A stretch of DNA of 64,000 nucleotides, taken from contig MU128931.1 of assembly GCA_014904985.1 (NCBI GenBank), positions 296,797 through 360,796 on the forward strand. Direction: 5' to 3'. Source of the stretch: Hydnum rufescens UP504 (taxonomy: Eukaryota > Basidiomycota > Agaricomycetes > Cantharellales > Hydnaceae). The translations under genes and the position numbers were made by a program. Below the pieces are notes generated by a model. That model ran no database searches. It was given only the letters and a program-made list of their open reading frames with translations, and was not told the DNA's origin. Of the stretch, positions 23,039-35,020 are shown in pieces. Within the stretch, counting starts at the first letter, position 1. Every line of letters begins with the position of its first letter.

Positions 23039-24113
23039 ATGCAACTGACGCATCTAGCAATAGACCACATAATTGGGTTACTTTCTGGCCACAGAGAGAA
23101 GGGCGATCACACCCCACTCTTTATCGGTATTCAGGGTCCCCAGGGCATCGGGAAGAGCACCTTGACTTCTAGCCTCGTCGAGGCCCTCGCTGTATCTCAT
23201 CAGTTGACTGCGGTTGCACTTTCGATCGATGATTTCTATCTATCTCACTCTGGCTTGGCGTCCTTAGCGGGGAACAACCCTGGAAACAAGCTTTTGAATG
23301 GTCGTGGAGAACCTGGCACCCATGACCTGCCTCTTATATCCCATGTCCTTCAAGGCCTGGTGCGCATAAACGATGGTGATGCGCAGCCCGTGATTGTCCC
23401 CCGTTTCGACAAGAGTCTCCATGATGGGCAAGGCGATAGGGTCCCTATTGGCTCCACTATCAATGGGCCAGTAGACATTGTCATCTTCGAAGGATGGTGC
23501 ATGGGTTTCCACCCTCTGCCTCTGTCCACACTTCGTCAAAGATATCTTCTCGTCTCAGAGCTCCCATCTTCCTCATCCAGACCTGAGGCTACGCTCGAGC
23601 GAGAAATCGTCAGGGCCCATACTCTCCAAAACATCGAGCAAATCAACAATATTCTTCGATCATACCGTCAATCCCTCTACCCGTTTTTCTCCGGGTTCAT
23701 CCAGGTGATTCTCGTGATTCGACTTACATACAAGTTCTACCGCTGATCCGCTAGACAGCTTGCACCCCCTCCCTCTCGTCCATATTCGTACATATATAGA
23801 TGGCGTCTTCAGCAAGAACATTCTATGAAGGCCCAGAACGGCGGGCGCGGAATGAATGACGACGAAGTCAAAGGGTATTGTCATGTTTTGGTTATACTTT
23901 CCTGAGGCTCTGATCCACCATCAATGGTCCTGTAGATTCATCGATCGATATATCCCCGGCTATATCTTCTTCTCCGAAGGGGTGCTGTGGGGTTATAACC
24001 CGTCAGAAGGAAGCGAACGGGACGATACGAGTACTGCCCCTCCTTGGATTGGCCACGGGTTGCGTATCATTTTGAGCCTGGAGAGAGAGGTGGAGGAGGT
24101 ACAGCACTTCTAA
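23039..24113 (+). CDS. TDA10: P-loop kinase of the TDA10 / D-glycerate 3-kinase-like family
   Basis: Three exons (23039-23704, 23759-23874, 23936-24113) join to 319 residues with no lesions. The Walker A motif is GPQGIGKST near residue 33. A LSIDDFYL block follows, typical of the phosphoribulokinase/uridine-kinase fold. Then come NPGNKLLNGRGEPGTHD, a VPRFDKSLHDGQGDR substrate-loop block and IFEGWCMGF. The C-terminus has the family FIDRYIPGYIFFSEGV. Plant D-glycerate 3-kinase belongs to this family and phosphorylates glycerate in the photorespiratory route. In fungi the substrate of TDA10-type proteins is not settled, so a glycerate role is inference. Confidence 0.9.
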
Positions 24114-24795
24114 CTTGCTTTGTAATGGGAGGATTGTGGTCATTCGGCTGGAATGTTTGTGAGTCGAATTCTCCCTAAATATTTTTTGTTTACACTGAAG
24201 CGTGGAGAGCCTAATAATAACGACGATGACCATAACTTGCGAAAGCCCTCATGTCACAGCGTTCCCTCCTTGCCTCACGAGTTTCCGAGGCTGTCGCTGG
24301 CGGTTGAATCTGCTATGGGAGAGACAACGGACAGATTACGTCTACGCGAAAATGTCGTGAACCTGACAGGTCGCATCTATTGCTTCGTGCTGGGTATCAT
24401 ATGCTGACTAACATTTCTTAATACCATTATCCTTGTCTGTCTGTTTTGCCCATCTCTTTAAGTTTAACCATAATTCAACTTATGATGAATGATGATTCAT
24501 CATGATGTGGGGTGGAGTGCTTCGTAAAACTCAACACAGTATAAGGTCGAATAGCTCGCAACGGATCGTTAATTGGCTTATGGATATTCCAGGAAGCGAG
24601 GCGATACCGAGGGGTAAACATATGTCAGTATATACAAGGAAACAACATTCGCTCGAGGGGGGGCCGTCGGTATCCATAATAAGACGTGGACGTTGCGTCG
24701 TGAGAGGTGGAATTGAGTCCGGTGTGGGCAAGTTAGACGGCTTAGGTCTATCGGAATCATATTTCCATGGGTTTACGCGGCAGTGCCGGAGGCCC
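24114..24795. other. Convergent intergenic region
   Basis: About 680 bp lies between the convergent kinase and cornichon genes, partly AT-rich. No gene or repeat was supported. Confidence 0.5.
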
Positions 24796-25626
24796 CTACT
24801 CGCTGTCTGGAGGATGAAAGGCAGAGGGATGAGAGACTGGGCTTGGCAGAGGGGGATGAACGTCCGTCCGGAACAGCACCCACCTGCAATCAAAGCGAGG
24901 ATCATCCTATAATGACCATGCATGAAAGGTTATGAGGGACTCTTAATCCGCGATAAGATATCAGAGAACACTTGCCGATAAAGGTAATAGAAGAAAGAAA
25001 CGAGGTAAAGCCCAAGCTTGATAAAGCTCTCCTTCTTTTGCGTCCCTAAGGTCCGGAAAATTTCCGTTGCATCGTACATATGGTTCTGTTGTCGTACTCT
25101 GTGCGGTGGGGTATAGGCAGTGAGTTCAGCATCCTTCATATCGAGAACAACGAGCATACTTTTGGACATGATATGCGACAAGCGGCGCGTTCAGAAGAAA
25201 TGATATCCATTGACCAGTCAACAGAAATAGTAATGTTAGACCTGCATGAGCTCCCATCTCAGGTAAGACGAACTAGAAAGAAAGAAAAAAATGGTTCCAG
25301 AAGCTTTGCAGTAAATGGACGTCAGAGAAAAACCCACCAAGTTGAGCTTTTGACATAAGTCGATTGGATTGATGTAGTCACACTCCAGATCGGAGAACAT
25401 TATTATCTAATGAAGATTGGCGAAAAACGCTCCTGTCAGGAATACATGGGGGAACATATGCGTCCACTATAGCTCACGTAGAAGACCATTGTGAAAAGGA
25501 GACCGGCGGCAGCTAGGACTGCAAAGAGATAAAGCCATCCTAAAACAACCGCGACGACGCGTGAGTGGGGAATTCATTTGAATAGGGGTGGAGTCATAGG
25601 CAAGGCAAATCACCTGTTCCGCTCAT
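24796..25626 (-). CDS. ERV14: Cornichon-family ER cargo receptor (ERV14), seven exons
   Basis: This small COPII cargo receptor selects membrane proteins for ER exit. Seven exons join to 137 residues, the usual length: 25626-25614, 25539-25478, 25406-25338, 25272-25160, 25098-24976, 24906-24884 and 24806-24796. Three hydrophobic spans are seen. Hallmarks are FYIIMFSDLECDYINPIDLC, LPEMGAHAGLTLLFLL, and HMYDATEIF followed by KKESFIKLGLYLVSFFYYL. The end is RMILALIADSE. The intron 24975-24907 begins GCAAGT, a GC-AG intron. Without it the frame would run on to an unusual tail (SDILSRIKSPS), whereas splicing restores the conserved RMILALI. The final coding exon is only 11 bases. Confidence 0.93.
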
Positions 25627-26852
25627 GATGGATGAGGGATGCTAGTTAGTGGACAGTGAGGCTAATATAAGGTCTTGACAAGCGCGAGGTTGGGGTCTCC
25701 AAAAGTTGGCGTTGAGTTCGGGCTGGACCGCGTGTCCTCGCCGGAATCAGCCGTCCTTTCCTGTGCACACGTACAGCCCCAGGCAACCATTGTGCGTACA
25801 ACTCGATCGTTCAATCAGACTAACTAGTTTAGGACGGGAATTGTACATTGGAGAAGGCAGTGGAACATGCAGTTGATATAATGAGGTCGATTGTCACTGC
25901 TGCCACTTCGGGATGGGGCGAGGCGATAGGATGGCTAAGATTGCAGTATTTCGGGAAGCAGTCTCGGATCAATATTTCCAGCCATAATGATGTGAATTTC
26001 TCGGTAATGTGTCTATAAGAGGCCCTACAATTACAGGAGCTTGACCTGTGAACTCGGGCTCCCCGAAGGATTAGGGAGGCTGTGAGATTTGGTATGAACG
26101 GACGCATCCAATATCTATTCATGCGTGAGACTGGGAAGTAAGCACGCATCGGCTTCAAGGTGGATATCAACCTGCTGCCACACTCCCTCCTTGACAGAAT
26201 TGGTGCTGAGGGCCCACGCGGTTCTGGTGGGAGAGTCAGGGCATGTAATTACGAATGGAACAAAGGGAACCTCCCTTCCGAAAGATTTGGGGATTCAAAG
26301 GCAGAAAAAATTTGTCTCATGCGATTCAGCGATTCACCTTGGCCAAGAACTATAGCCAGGGGGAGGCCGCCCGAAGTATACAGTGCTCATCTTGCCCCCC
26401 GCTGCAAACCCATGTCTTCCCAGGAATTGCAGCCCAGGCAGTCAGTTGGTTGTTCAGTTGATCAGTTAGGGATGGGGCTTGGATTCGGTGAGAGTGCCCA
26501 TGTAAGACATTGGTGAGGGATCCAAGTCAAGCAACACAAATTGATGCCGACGAAAATAGGTGCACTGTAACTGGCGCTCGGCTGAAACACGAGTGGATAA
26601 GCAGCCGTAATTCGCAAAAACGAATCTTCTGACGGTCGGTATTTAGGGGTGTGAACCAGGGAACCCATCTGTGCGAAATGAGGCGTGAGGAAATCGTAGA
26701 AAACAGTATGTTCCGGAGGAATATCGCCTGGAAGGGAGTATTGTATGTTTAAGACGGTGTCTGCCTGTTCCAGGTTACGACGCGGCCTCCAAAAACGTCA
26801 ATACAAGCCGCTCGCCAGAGTCAGGTTGTGATGCTAACTAGAACGATATTCT
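25627..26852. other. Intergenic region of about 1.2 kb, no gene seen
   Basis: The 5' flanks of the cornichon gene (minus) and the NFKBIL1-like gene (plus) face each other here, so both promoters lie within it. Several open frames of 60-118 codons occur on both strands but none shows motifs or a plausible splice chain. Confidence 0.45.
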
Positions 26853-27947
26853 ATGCCAATGAGACAGAGCGCTTCGGCTATGCCCGAAGATTCAACGAAT
26901 CAAAGGATGGCCACCGCTCCCAGAAAGCTGAATTTGAAGAGAACTAAAGCTGAGGAAGAGGAGCGTGTATGGCGCAAGGCCCAGCGGGCCGCTCGTAAAG
27001 CACGCAGAGCTCCTGGGGGCTCTTCTCCGCCTTCATACCCACATCGCCATGCTGACCGGGATCGCAGGTCACGGGGTGGGCGCTCAGTCTCCCCCATCGG
27101 TTCTTCACAGTTCTCACAGGGGACATCCGGCCAAGACAAAAACGAGGCTGCTGGGACACCTTCACAGACCTTGGCTGAGCTGCGCGCGGAACTCGAAGAA
27201 GCCCGTTTCCGTGCCAAACTCTTCGGTGCACTTGACGATGACCAACGGTTGGATTCTATAGAGGCGAGTCTAAATGCACATATCCCTCCTCGATGGAGGT
27301 CCCCAGATTCTTCTGCTGGCCCTGTGGATGCAAGAGCGGAAGAAGAAGAGTACGCCGAATGGGTTCGACGTGGTATGTGGAAGCGTACGCATCGCGCCGA
27401 GGTCGAGGCTCAGGAGCGCTATGAGCGCGATAAAGCCGCCCGCAAGGAGCGCGAGCAAGCCGCCCGCCGTGCTGTAGAAATAGAGGAGAGGCAGGCAGAA
27501 GAGAAGCGCGCCGCAAAGCGTGCAGAGAAAGAGAGGATAACAAGACAACAGGCTTGGACGTCGTATCGGGCTCTTTGGGATGTCCTCAACTCTACCGCCG
27601 CTGCTTCCAGTTCGACTACCTCTTCTACAGCGGAGGCTAATTACACACCCAGCCGACCACCCCTCACTTTCGAATCGTTGCCGTGGCCAACCTATCCACC
27701 GCCACGGAACGTGGACATGCTCACGAAGGACGCTATATCATCATTCCTTCTTTCATCAACTCATTCCCCAGGAAAGACAAGGAAACAGCTATTACGAGAA
27801 GCTCTCTTAGCCTACCATCCCGATCGTTTCGTTGGTCGGTATTTATCCCTAGTAGAAAGTTCCCAACGGCCTCTGATAGAGGACGCCGTTGGGCGAGTTA
27901 TTCGCGCCCTCAATTCGCTCATGGAAGAGGATGTGCCTACAGCATGA
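26853..27947 (+). CDS. NF-kappa-B inhibitor-like protein 1 (NFKBIL1)-like protein
   Basis: A single exon encodes 364 residues. The middle is an extremely charged helical region rich in Arg, Glu and Ala (residues about 100-240, for example ERQAEEKRAAKRAEKER), likely a long single helix or coiled coil. The C-terminal roughly 100 residues hold the family-defining block: LTFESLPWPTYPPP, LREALLAYHPDRF with a J-domain-like HPD, and VGRVIRALNSLMEE. Animal NFKBIL1 has ankyrin repeats that are absent here; fungal relatives generally keep only the C-terminal block. Suggested roles of the family in mRNA processing are not tested in fungi. Confidence 0.75.
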   Translation: MPMRQSASAMPEDSTNQRMATAPRKLNLKRTKAEEEERVWRKAQRAARKARRAPGGSSPPSYPHRHADRDRRSRGGRSVSPIGSSQFSQGTSGQDKNEAAGTPSQTLAELRAELEEARFRAKLFGALDDDQRLDSIEASLNAHIPPRWRSPDSSAGPVDARAEEEEYAEWVRRGMWKRTHRAEVEAQERYERDKAARKEREQAARRAVEIEERQAEEKRAAKRAEKERITRQQAWTSYRALWDVLNSTAAASSSTTSSTAEANYTPSRPPLTFESLPWPTYPPPRNVDMLTKDAISSFLLSSTHSPGKTRKQLLREALLAYHPDRFVGRYLSLVESSQRPLIEDAVGRVIRALNSLMEEDVPTA

Positions 27948-28589
27948 TTGTGGTCTAGCAGTCGAGTATCGAGTACATGTATCATCTTGTAGTCGAGGCC
28001 TCTAGTTTGGCGAACAATACCTCTAACTCAGTCGTACTGTGGGTTCCATTAATGGTGCCGCAAAACTGGCGCCTGAGGATTACGTAAAGTCGCGTGGGAT
28101 CTCAAGGTGGGTAGTTTCGTTTTTCGTGGCGTAAAGACGGGATTTGGATCCACTGGGTCACTTGGAATTTTGCGTGCCAGTTGTGCAGCACCTAGATGGA
28201 ATGAGCACGAACTAACATCAGGATTTACAGAGTGAAAGACCGGCAAAGCCCGGTGCCTTGGGAATACTTCAGATCCTCTGGTCTGTGGAGATAGTTCTCC
28301 CGGACTCGCGGAATGGATCATGATGCAAGCCACTGTGTGACAAGATTCGCCCGAACATTTTCGGCCGAACGGACCCTACATTTCATGGTATATTTTGTGG
28401 TGTTTCTGGGTTTCTCGGTGGGGGAATCCAAGATACGATTTGTGTGTCATCACCAGAGTGATTGGGTGGCACCTACATCAAGCAGCTCATAAACCCCTGA
28501 AACCCCTACTTCTAGCCTCTTTTCACGTATATAAGGCGTACGGATGTGATGCTCTAATTCTGCGTACCATCCGAAATATCAAAAAAAAA
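27948..28589. other. Intergenic, no gene seen
   Basis: About 640 bp precedes the lyase remnant. A TATA-like ATATAAGG lies near 28530, about 60 bp before the lyase signal-peptide sequence, and could be its old promoter. Confidence 0.4.
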
Positions 28590-31500
28590 AAGTTCTCTCT
28601 CCTCATCACGATCCTTGTGTCTCTATTATATTTGGCCGTTCCAACTCTAGCAGCCTTTGGACTATCTTATGGTCGTGGCCTTCACACTGTTGACACCGCA
28701 GGCGGCCTTGTGTTCCAAGGTAGTGATTCCCTCACTGCCTTTCGTTCTTCACCACGGTTTATTAAACGCCATCTATTCTAAGTCAACGCGGCCAATGGAA
28801 ATATTCAATCTCTTCAATATAACGGGTTCGAATGCCAAGACGCTGGCAGGTTCTCGCAAATTGGCTCGGAACGGCGACAGTCTGTTAGTACCGATTAGCC
28901 TCACGTTTACGGGACTCCAAAACCATTCCACTATCAGCTTACAACATTATGGGCTCTTACATCGTTGTAACTGTGAATATTGATTCTTTGGTGCGTAATG
29001 CAACCCGACAGAATTATGGTTGCCACATATTCAGAATATTTTTGCGCAGTCTCACTACTACGTGGCTCACAAGTAAGCACATAATTGCGGGATATTAAAT
29101 CTAAATTTCTTACTAGTGTCTCCAAATATTTCAGTGGAACGAGTGCAATCTACATGGCAACTTCAATCACAGCGGAACCACCCATTGGTAAGTCCTAGAC
29201 CATTGTAGATGTTCTGTCGGTCCATACTAAATGCCGTGGATAGGGGAATTGCGATGGATTACTCGTCTTTCTCGCAGTGCCTTTGGCAATGGCATCGGCA
29301 CCGCAGACATCCTTGTGGTACTGCTATTTCCGATGTATTCCTTGTCAATGGGTTGACTCGATCAAATTCTACTCCAGCAAGCGCCTTGTGGAAGATCAAA
29401 TTCACGGAATTACTGGACTCGCTAAAGCAGCGTGTAATTGTAATTGCATATTTTGTTCTTACCTTCATTGGAAGCTCATTTGACCTTATCGCACGTCATC
29501 TCCGAGACAGGGTATGAAGTACGGTCTTGTCGAATATTGTCCTTCTCACGCCTCACCAACGTGGTCGCTTATCCTGGAAGTCGTCAGGCGCCCTTTCTTC
29601 TGTGGTACGCTTGCAACTAGGATGAAGGTCGATTTCATCCAATAACTCCTTTCCCATTATTTCAGATATCGATAACAACGGCGTCGCTTAACAAGAACTC
29701 TATTTCTGTAAGCTCTGGGTGTTCTGCTCTTACGTGCCAAGTCACATAATCCTCGGTACTTCCCAAAAGATATGAACTCTTACCATACACAAACAGAGGA
29801 ATACCACACTGGCACATTCGGACCATATACTCTGATATTTACATCTAGGGGCCCTCCCGGTTCTAGCCTTGGCTTTTCTTTCATGGCCACTCTTGGTATT
29901 TCAGGAATAGTTCCCGCCTCTGGTCATGGGTTTGTCACGTGGTATACCCGACGGTTTTACGTCTACCGTGGGCTTCACGAACAGTAATGCTCAGTACTGG
30001 GCCGTTCCGGATGGGTCGTCACACACATCCTCTCTTATGCATCCTGGTACTTATACCGTCACACTTTATGAGGATGAACTGGCTGTCGCAATAAGCTCAG
30101 TGTCGATTGACACCGAACGTACAACTACCCTGGACCTCGTATCTGCGGAGAGCATCCCGGCTGTGATTTGGAGGATCGGTGATGCCGACGGGACACCGGC
30201 ACACCAGCTGGTTTCCCCAACGCCGATCTTATCGAACGGACGAATCCGTTAGCACTGTTCCGATAATATCAACAACCCGACGATCATGTTCTGACTTGAA
30301 TTTTGGGACTTCCAGTCGTATGAGCAATTGGGGTCCAGTGACATTTTCGGTCCGTACATTACCTGTAAGCTCATTTCCTATGGCCCAGTTCATAGGTATG
30401 TAAACGCAGAACTCGTTTGAGTATCTCATTCGTGGCTTTTTAAAGCGAAAATTCTTTTCACGTGTTGCAGACGTAAATAACCCCACGACGATTCAGACCG
30501 CCCTGAGCGCATCGCAGATTGGCTCTCGCACACTTCGTATCCGTACTACGTCGGCTTTGGCTAGGAGCCCCAGGTATCTGTAAACGGCTGGGCTAGTTTC
30601 AGTTGAGGACTTTTCGCCCTTGAACGCTGAACCGCGAATCTCTTTCAGGGATTGTTTGAAATTAAATTCAATACAAGTTAATGTGAATGTTCGGCAAATG
30701 GCGCGCCAGAACATCCGGATGTAGAAACCGGAAAACAACTCGACGCTGGTGCAGGTGGATTGAAGGGGCATAAGTTTGTAAAATCAACACTTAGGTGTAG
30801 AAAACCATATATATATTATAAGTTACATGCTCTAAAGGCTATTTGGCTCGATTTGAAGAAGATTCTCAGAATTTCCAAAAAAGGAATTTTTTTATTTTTC
30901 GCGTGCGGGAGTGTGGCCCATATGGAAATGGGGTGGGGAGAGAAAAAGGTGTTTGGGGAAGCCAAATTCCGGTTGCCCTAAACATCTTGTGTGTTCCGTG
31001 CCCGAGAAGCGGACGGGCGCTTAATTCGAACACTTAGCGGAACTTGGACTTGACCGAGGTTTGAACCGGGGCCGTGCAGTGTTACATTTCCACCCAAGCT
31101 CTATTAATCGCTACAGTACACACCGGATACATCACTCGACTCGTGACTAGTTCCCTATTGCAGTCCCACTCACTTTTCTACGTACATAGGTCTATCCAAG
31201 AGGATAAAAAAGGGCATAATCAAATACCCCTGATCTCATTCACACCCGAGCCATGCTCTCGGTTTTTCTTTCAAGGGCGAGTGACTAGATCGCTACCCCC
31301 TGCCCCTGGTGAGATTTCAACTTCTGTCCGTCGGGTTTGACATTCTCAGGCCCCAGGTCCGACAGATCTTCATTCCAGAGGAGTCACTCGGGAACTTCCT
31401 TCAAGTTGTCTTTCTCAACACTGATGCTAGCTCTGGCTTCTGGCAGGTACATGGAGGGGTAACAATCAAATGTACGAAGTGAGGAGACTTCGAATTTGTT

Positions 31501-31641
31501 ATATGTCGATCACTTACGTCTGCTCAGCACTTGATTCCGAGTGGAACTCTTGGTACTGGAAGTAACACAATTCTCATCGACATCAAGTCTGGGACTGGCT
31601 TCCTCTCTCCGAACATAGTATATGACTCAATTGAGCTGCAA
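28590..31641 (+). pseudogene. Rhamnogalacturonan endolyase (PL4) pseudogene, copy 1, with insertion
   Basis: Secreted PL4 enzymes cleave the rhamnogalacturonan-I backbone of plant pectin. A signal peptide is visible (FSLLITILVSLLYLAVPTLA) but no clear ATG precedes it. Recognisable blocks then follow in changing frames: FGLSYGRGLHTVDTAGGLVF, NGFECQDAGRFSQIG, GTSAIYMATSITAEPPIGEL, VNGLTRS, KRLVEDQIHGITG, GIPDGFTSTVGFTNSNAQYW, HPGTYTVTLYEDELAVA, RMSNWGPVTFSV, NNPTTIQTALSASQIGSRTL. The C-terminal carbohydrate-binding-like domain is HSRGVTR and GTGSNTILIDIKSGTGFLSP. Frame changes at about 28885, 28925 and 29370, a lost start and an extra ~740 bp at 30603-31345 show it is inactive. Confidence 0.88.
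30603..31345. other. Extra sequence inside lyase copy 1
   Basis: This separates the lyase block ending VNGWAS from the block beginning APGPTDLHSRG, which are adjacent in PL4 proteins apart from at most a small intron. It contains an A/T-rich stretch (ATATATATTATAAG near 30809) and GC-rich CGGACGGGCGC. No transposase, LTR or terminal repeat was identified. The last 40 bp resemble the 3' end of the matching gap in lyase copy 2, which suggests an ancestral intron here that later grew by insertion. Confidence 0.45.
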
Positions 31642-32173
31642 TGATTGGGGGATGATTATTTCTCTTGGTCAATCTAGTTGGTATGACTTCCCCAAATATT
31701 GATAGGGCCTACTGTATTGATGGGATATTATTCTCACACCTGTCAACGTTATCAATACAGAAGCTGAACCGAGAAGCGGCCCGCGGCGACAAATTACGCG
31801 TACCAGACCAACCAAATTTAGGCTGTGTGCAAAAGCTATTTGACATGCCATGGGCGTCAAAAGCCACAATACAGTTGGCGGAGCTATCCGAGCGAGAAAA
31901 GTTCGAAAGTGGCCCTCATCAGCTCTACAAGCCCCAAGGTCGACAGGATTTCTTTTCAATTCAACTAAACAGGGGGTGAAATGTTCATCAGTATTGTGTG
32001 TTTTGGGGCAGATCCGAACACCATTTCGGCTATTGACGGTATTGTATTATCAGTATAGAAAACCCTGCACTGTCAACAGCTCTGCCAATTCCATTACTTT
32101 GTATCCGGAACGGACGTTTATGTACTGTATCCTCCCTCTTCCTTCATTGTGAGGCTCTCGGTGCGACTAGACT

Positions 32174-35020
32174 ATGGACACACAGCAAACACTTGATCTC
32201 GAGGTGGGTTTTTCCCCCATTTATGACGTCGGGTTTCGACACCTGTAATAATAAGGATGGCTGATGGTCAACCTCGAGGCTTCTCCTCTGAGTGATCACA
32301 ATCACATCTTAGAATGGAAAAACCTCAGTTTGCAGGTTCCCAAGAATGACAAAGTGATTCTCTACCCCCAGTCTGGATCACTCAGATCACGGGAAATCCT
32401 AGCCAGTGCGTGTTCATTAAAGTGTTGATCCTCGTGTTCGCATCGAACAGTTCAATTGTGCATCCTGTGTGTAGTCATGGGCCCTTCAGGCGCCGGGAAA
32501 ACCTCTTTTCTGGATGTTGTTAGCCAGAGAGTATTGTCGAGTGATTCTAGCGCTTCGGTGTGTTCACTGTGGCCCGTTTCTATTGTTGCGGGTGTTTCAA
32601 CGGACGGTATTCTTAGATCACATTTGACGGTCAGAGCTTTAGCATGCGGGATATTGGCTCCTATGTTGCCCAAGAGGATGCCCTCCATGGCTTCCTTACT
32701 GTCAAAGATAATATTCGGTACTCGGCTCTATTCTCGTAAGCGCCCTTCAGTTACATTCCGTTGTATTCATATTTGTAACATTATCTCCTTGGATAGATCG
32801 CCTCATGGTACTCCAGGAAACGTGATAGATGAGATGGTGAAGAAGACCTTAGGTTCCCTAGGCCTTACCGACGTGCGAAAGAACCGCATTGGAGCCCACT
32901 TCCAACGGGGGATTTCTGGAGGTCAGAAACGGCGTGTCACAATCGCATCATCAGTAGTCGCTCAGCCTCAAATTCTCCTGTGTGACGAGCCTACAAGCGG
33001 TCTTGACAGCATGACTGGTTATCAAGTTGCTAGTGCAAGTGAGCTGAGATGGTATTTCCAAACGTCACAGTCCCACTGATCTCTGCGCCGTGCAGTCAAA
33101 CGACTGGCTGAGGAGACCAACACGGTTGTTCTTGCGAGCATACATCAACCGAATTTCGAAACGTTCAGTCTGTTCGATCATGTCCTCTTTCTGGCTGGTG
33201 GTCACTGTGTATATCAGGGTCCTACTAGTACGTCCATTATCTAATCAGCCGCATTTCTTTGAGGCTCTAACATGAAGCTGGCCTTAAATTATTCTCAAGA
33301 TGAGGTTGTCCCGTATTTTACAAAGCTTGGATATCCATGCCCCCTCATATGAACCCGGCTGATCATGTAATCAACCTGATCAACACCGACTTCGATGCAC
33401 CAGGGGAGACTGGTATCCCGAATCACGAACGGGTCGAGCAACTCGTCCAGGCATGGATCGTATATTCCTCAGGGTCTGAATCGGACGGTCGCGACAGTGC
33501 GCGTTTGACATCTGCCAGCCCGGGTGCGACAGTTGGGGCAGGCTTGAAGGCTGCTTGTGGGCCGATACGAGCCCGGACAAAGAGGTCCTGGCATTATCGG
33601 TTTGTTGGAGAATTGAAGAGGACTTGGATCCTAACGAAACGCACCGCGTTGGTCCTTCGTCGTAATGTCGTGCTCGTTACGGTTCGAGTTGCCATGTACG
33701 GTAAGTATGTGGCGGTTGTCGTGACGCGGGCATTTGTTGGCTTACTGCTTTGGAATGGGAAAGGTTTTATGAGTGCACTGCTGGCGACGGTTTGGTTGCA
33801 TATGGAAAAGACGGATGCCAGGGTCAATGATCGCATATCGGTAAGTTCGTCGCCTCAGGCCATTGTCTGGATCAATAATTTAATTAGACACCTCAAATTA
33901 GGTCCATTTTTTTTCGCTCGCTTTTTTCAGTGCGATGAGGTAAGACCAGAGATCAATTGATGGCTGCGATACGCTCCATGCTTTTTTTTTTTTTTTCAGC
34001 GTTTCCGCTGTACCTCTTTATTTGGAGGAGCGCGCCGTGTTTATACGAGAGTATGTGGGCAAGTTAGATACGTCTGTTTCCGAGTGACCCACATTTTCTA
34101 CACTTAGGTCTAATAATGGGCTGTATGGTGCTGGAGTATACACGATTGCGAACACTGTAGTGTTCGTGCCGTATATATTTTTCTGTGCTTTGCTCTACTC
34201 CGGCATCGGGTACGTGGTTCTCTTCGACACTTGATCTATCCCCTGTAACACCGCGCCGCGCGACTAGGTACTGGGCGATTGGACTCAAATACAATGGTTG
34301 GGCATTTTGTCGTTTCGTACTGTTCCTCTTTCTCGCAGTATACGCCGCGGAGGCCCAGGTGCGTTGTTTTACTTTGTTGGAAAGGGCGACAGTGCGACCT
34401 TCTGACCATCTTCAAAAGGCACTTGCAGTGGCGGCTGTAATACCTAGTTTCGTCGGCGCTTTAGCTGGGGTGGGGTTCCTCATAGGATTCTGGCTGGTGC
34501 GTAATTGAACGCGAGAATTTGTAGCGAAACTATCTTACAGTTGCTTTTTTTTTTTCCAGTGTGTTCAGGGTTTCTTAGTACGGACGCCTAGTTTGCCGCG
34601 ATTCTGGTACTATTGGGCGCACTGGATTGACTATCAGGCATGTGCTGAGACATACTTTTGTCTGACGGCTGCCTGACACACCGAAACAGACTTTTGCATT
34701 TAGCTTGCTTGTGCAGAACGACTTTGAGGGCGAAACTTTTACTTGTGCTACTCTAGCCGACGGGTCGTGTCATTGCAGTTTCCCGAGCTCTTTGATTTCG
34801 AAGGGTCAGTGCGCTGTTGCAGGGAGTGATATTCTCAAGGTTCATGTCCCCTCACTGTCGAATAAGCCCCATCAACCCAGTTACTAATCTCTTGGATGCA
34901 CAGTCCCTTGCTATTGACCACTTTTCACCGGGCTTCTATGCGGGGGCTTTGGTTATCATATGCTTTGTGTATCGGCTGGTGTTCTATCTCGTCTTGCGTT
35001 TCCGCAAGTCACCGCCATAA
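32174..35020 (+). pseudogene. Half-size ABCG transporter, copy 1, single-base frameshift
   Basis: The order is nucleotide-binding domain then membrane domain, as in ABCG half transporters. Many short exons splice cleanly: ATG 32174, ILEWKNLSLQVPKND, Walker A GPSGAGKTSFLDVV, DIGSYVAQEDALHGFLTV, signature GISGGQKRRVTIASS, Walker B ILLCDEPTSGLDS and switch region IHQPNFE. The membrane half has LLATVWLHMEK, LEERAVFIRE, NNGLYGAGVYTIANTVVFVP, FWYYWAHWIDYQ, a Cys-rich lumenal loop (CATLADGSCHCSF) and a tail ending FRKSPP at 35020. The only defect found is at 33340-33344: five C where copies 2 and 3 have six, which shifts GYPCPPHMNPADHV out of frame. The gene may be intact if that is an error. Substrate unknown. 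Confidence 0.88.

Noticed and set aside
24531..24923. A 130-codon minus-strand frame beginning MHGHYRMILALIAGG as a gene of its own.
   Set aside because: Its RMILALIA part is the penultimate coding exon of cornichon; the rest is intron and 3' flank.
25829..26668. Possible exons on the minus strand between cornichon and the NFKBIL1-like gene.
   Set aside because: The pieces cannot be joined at consistent splice sites and resemble no family.
31030..31100. A B-box-like GGTTCAAACC on the minus strand suggesting a tRNA or tRNA-derived SINE inside the lyase copy 1 insert.
   Set aside because: The T stem has a mismatch and no matching acceptor or D arm can be placed at the right distance; no terminator or poly-A tail is present.
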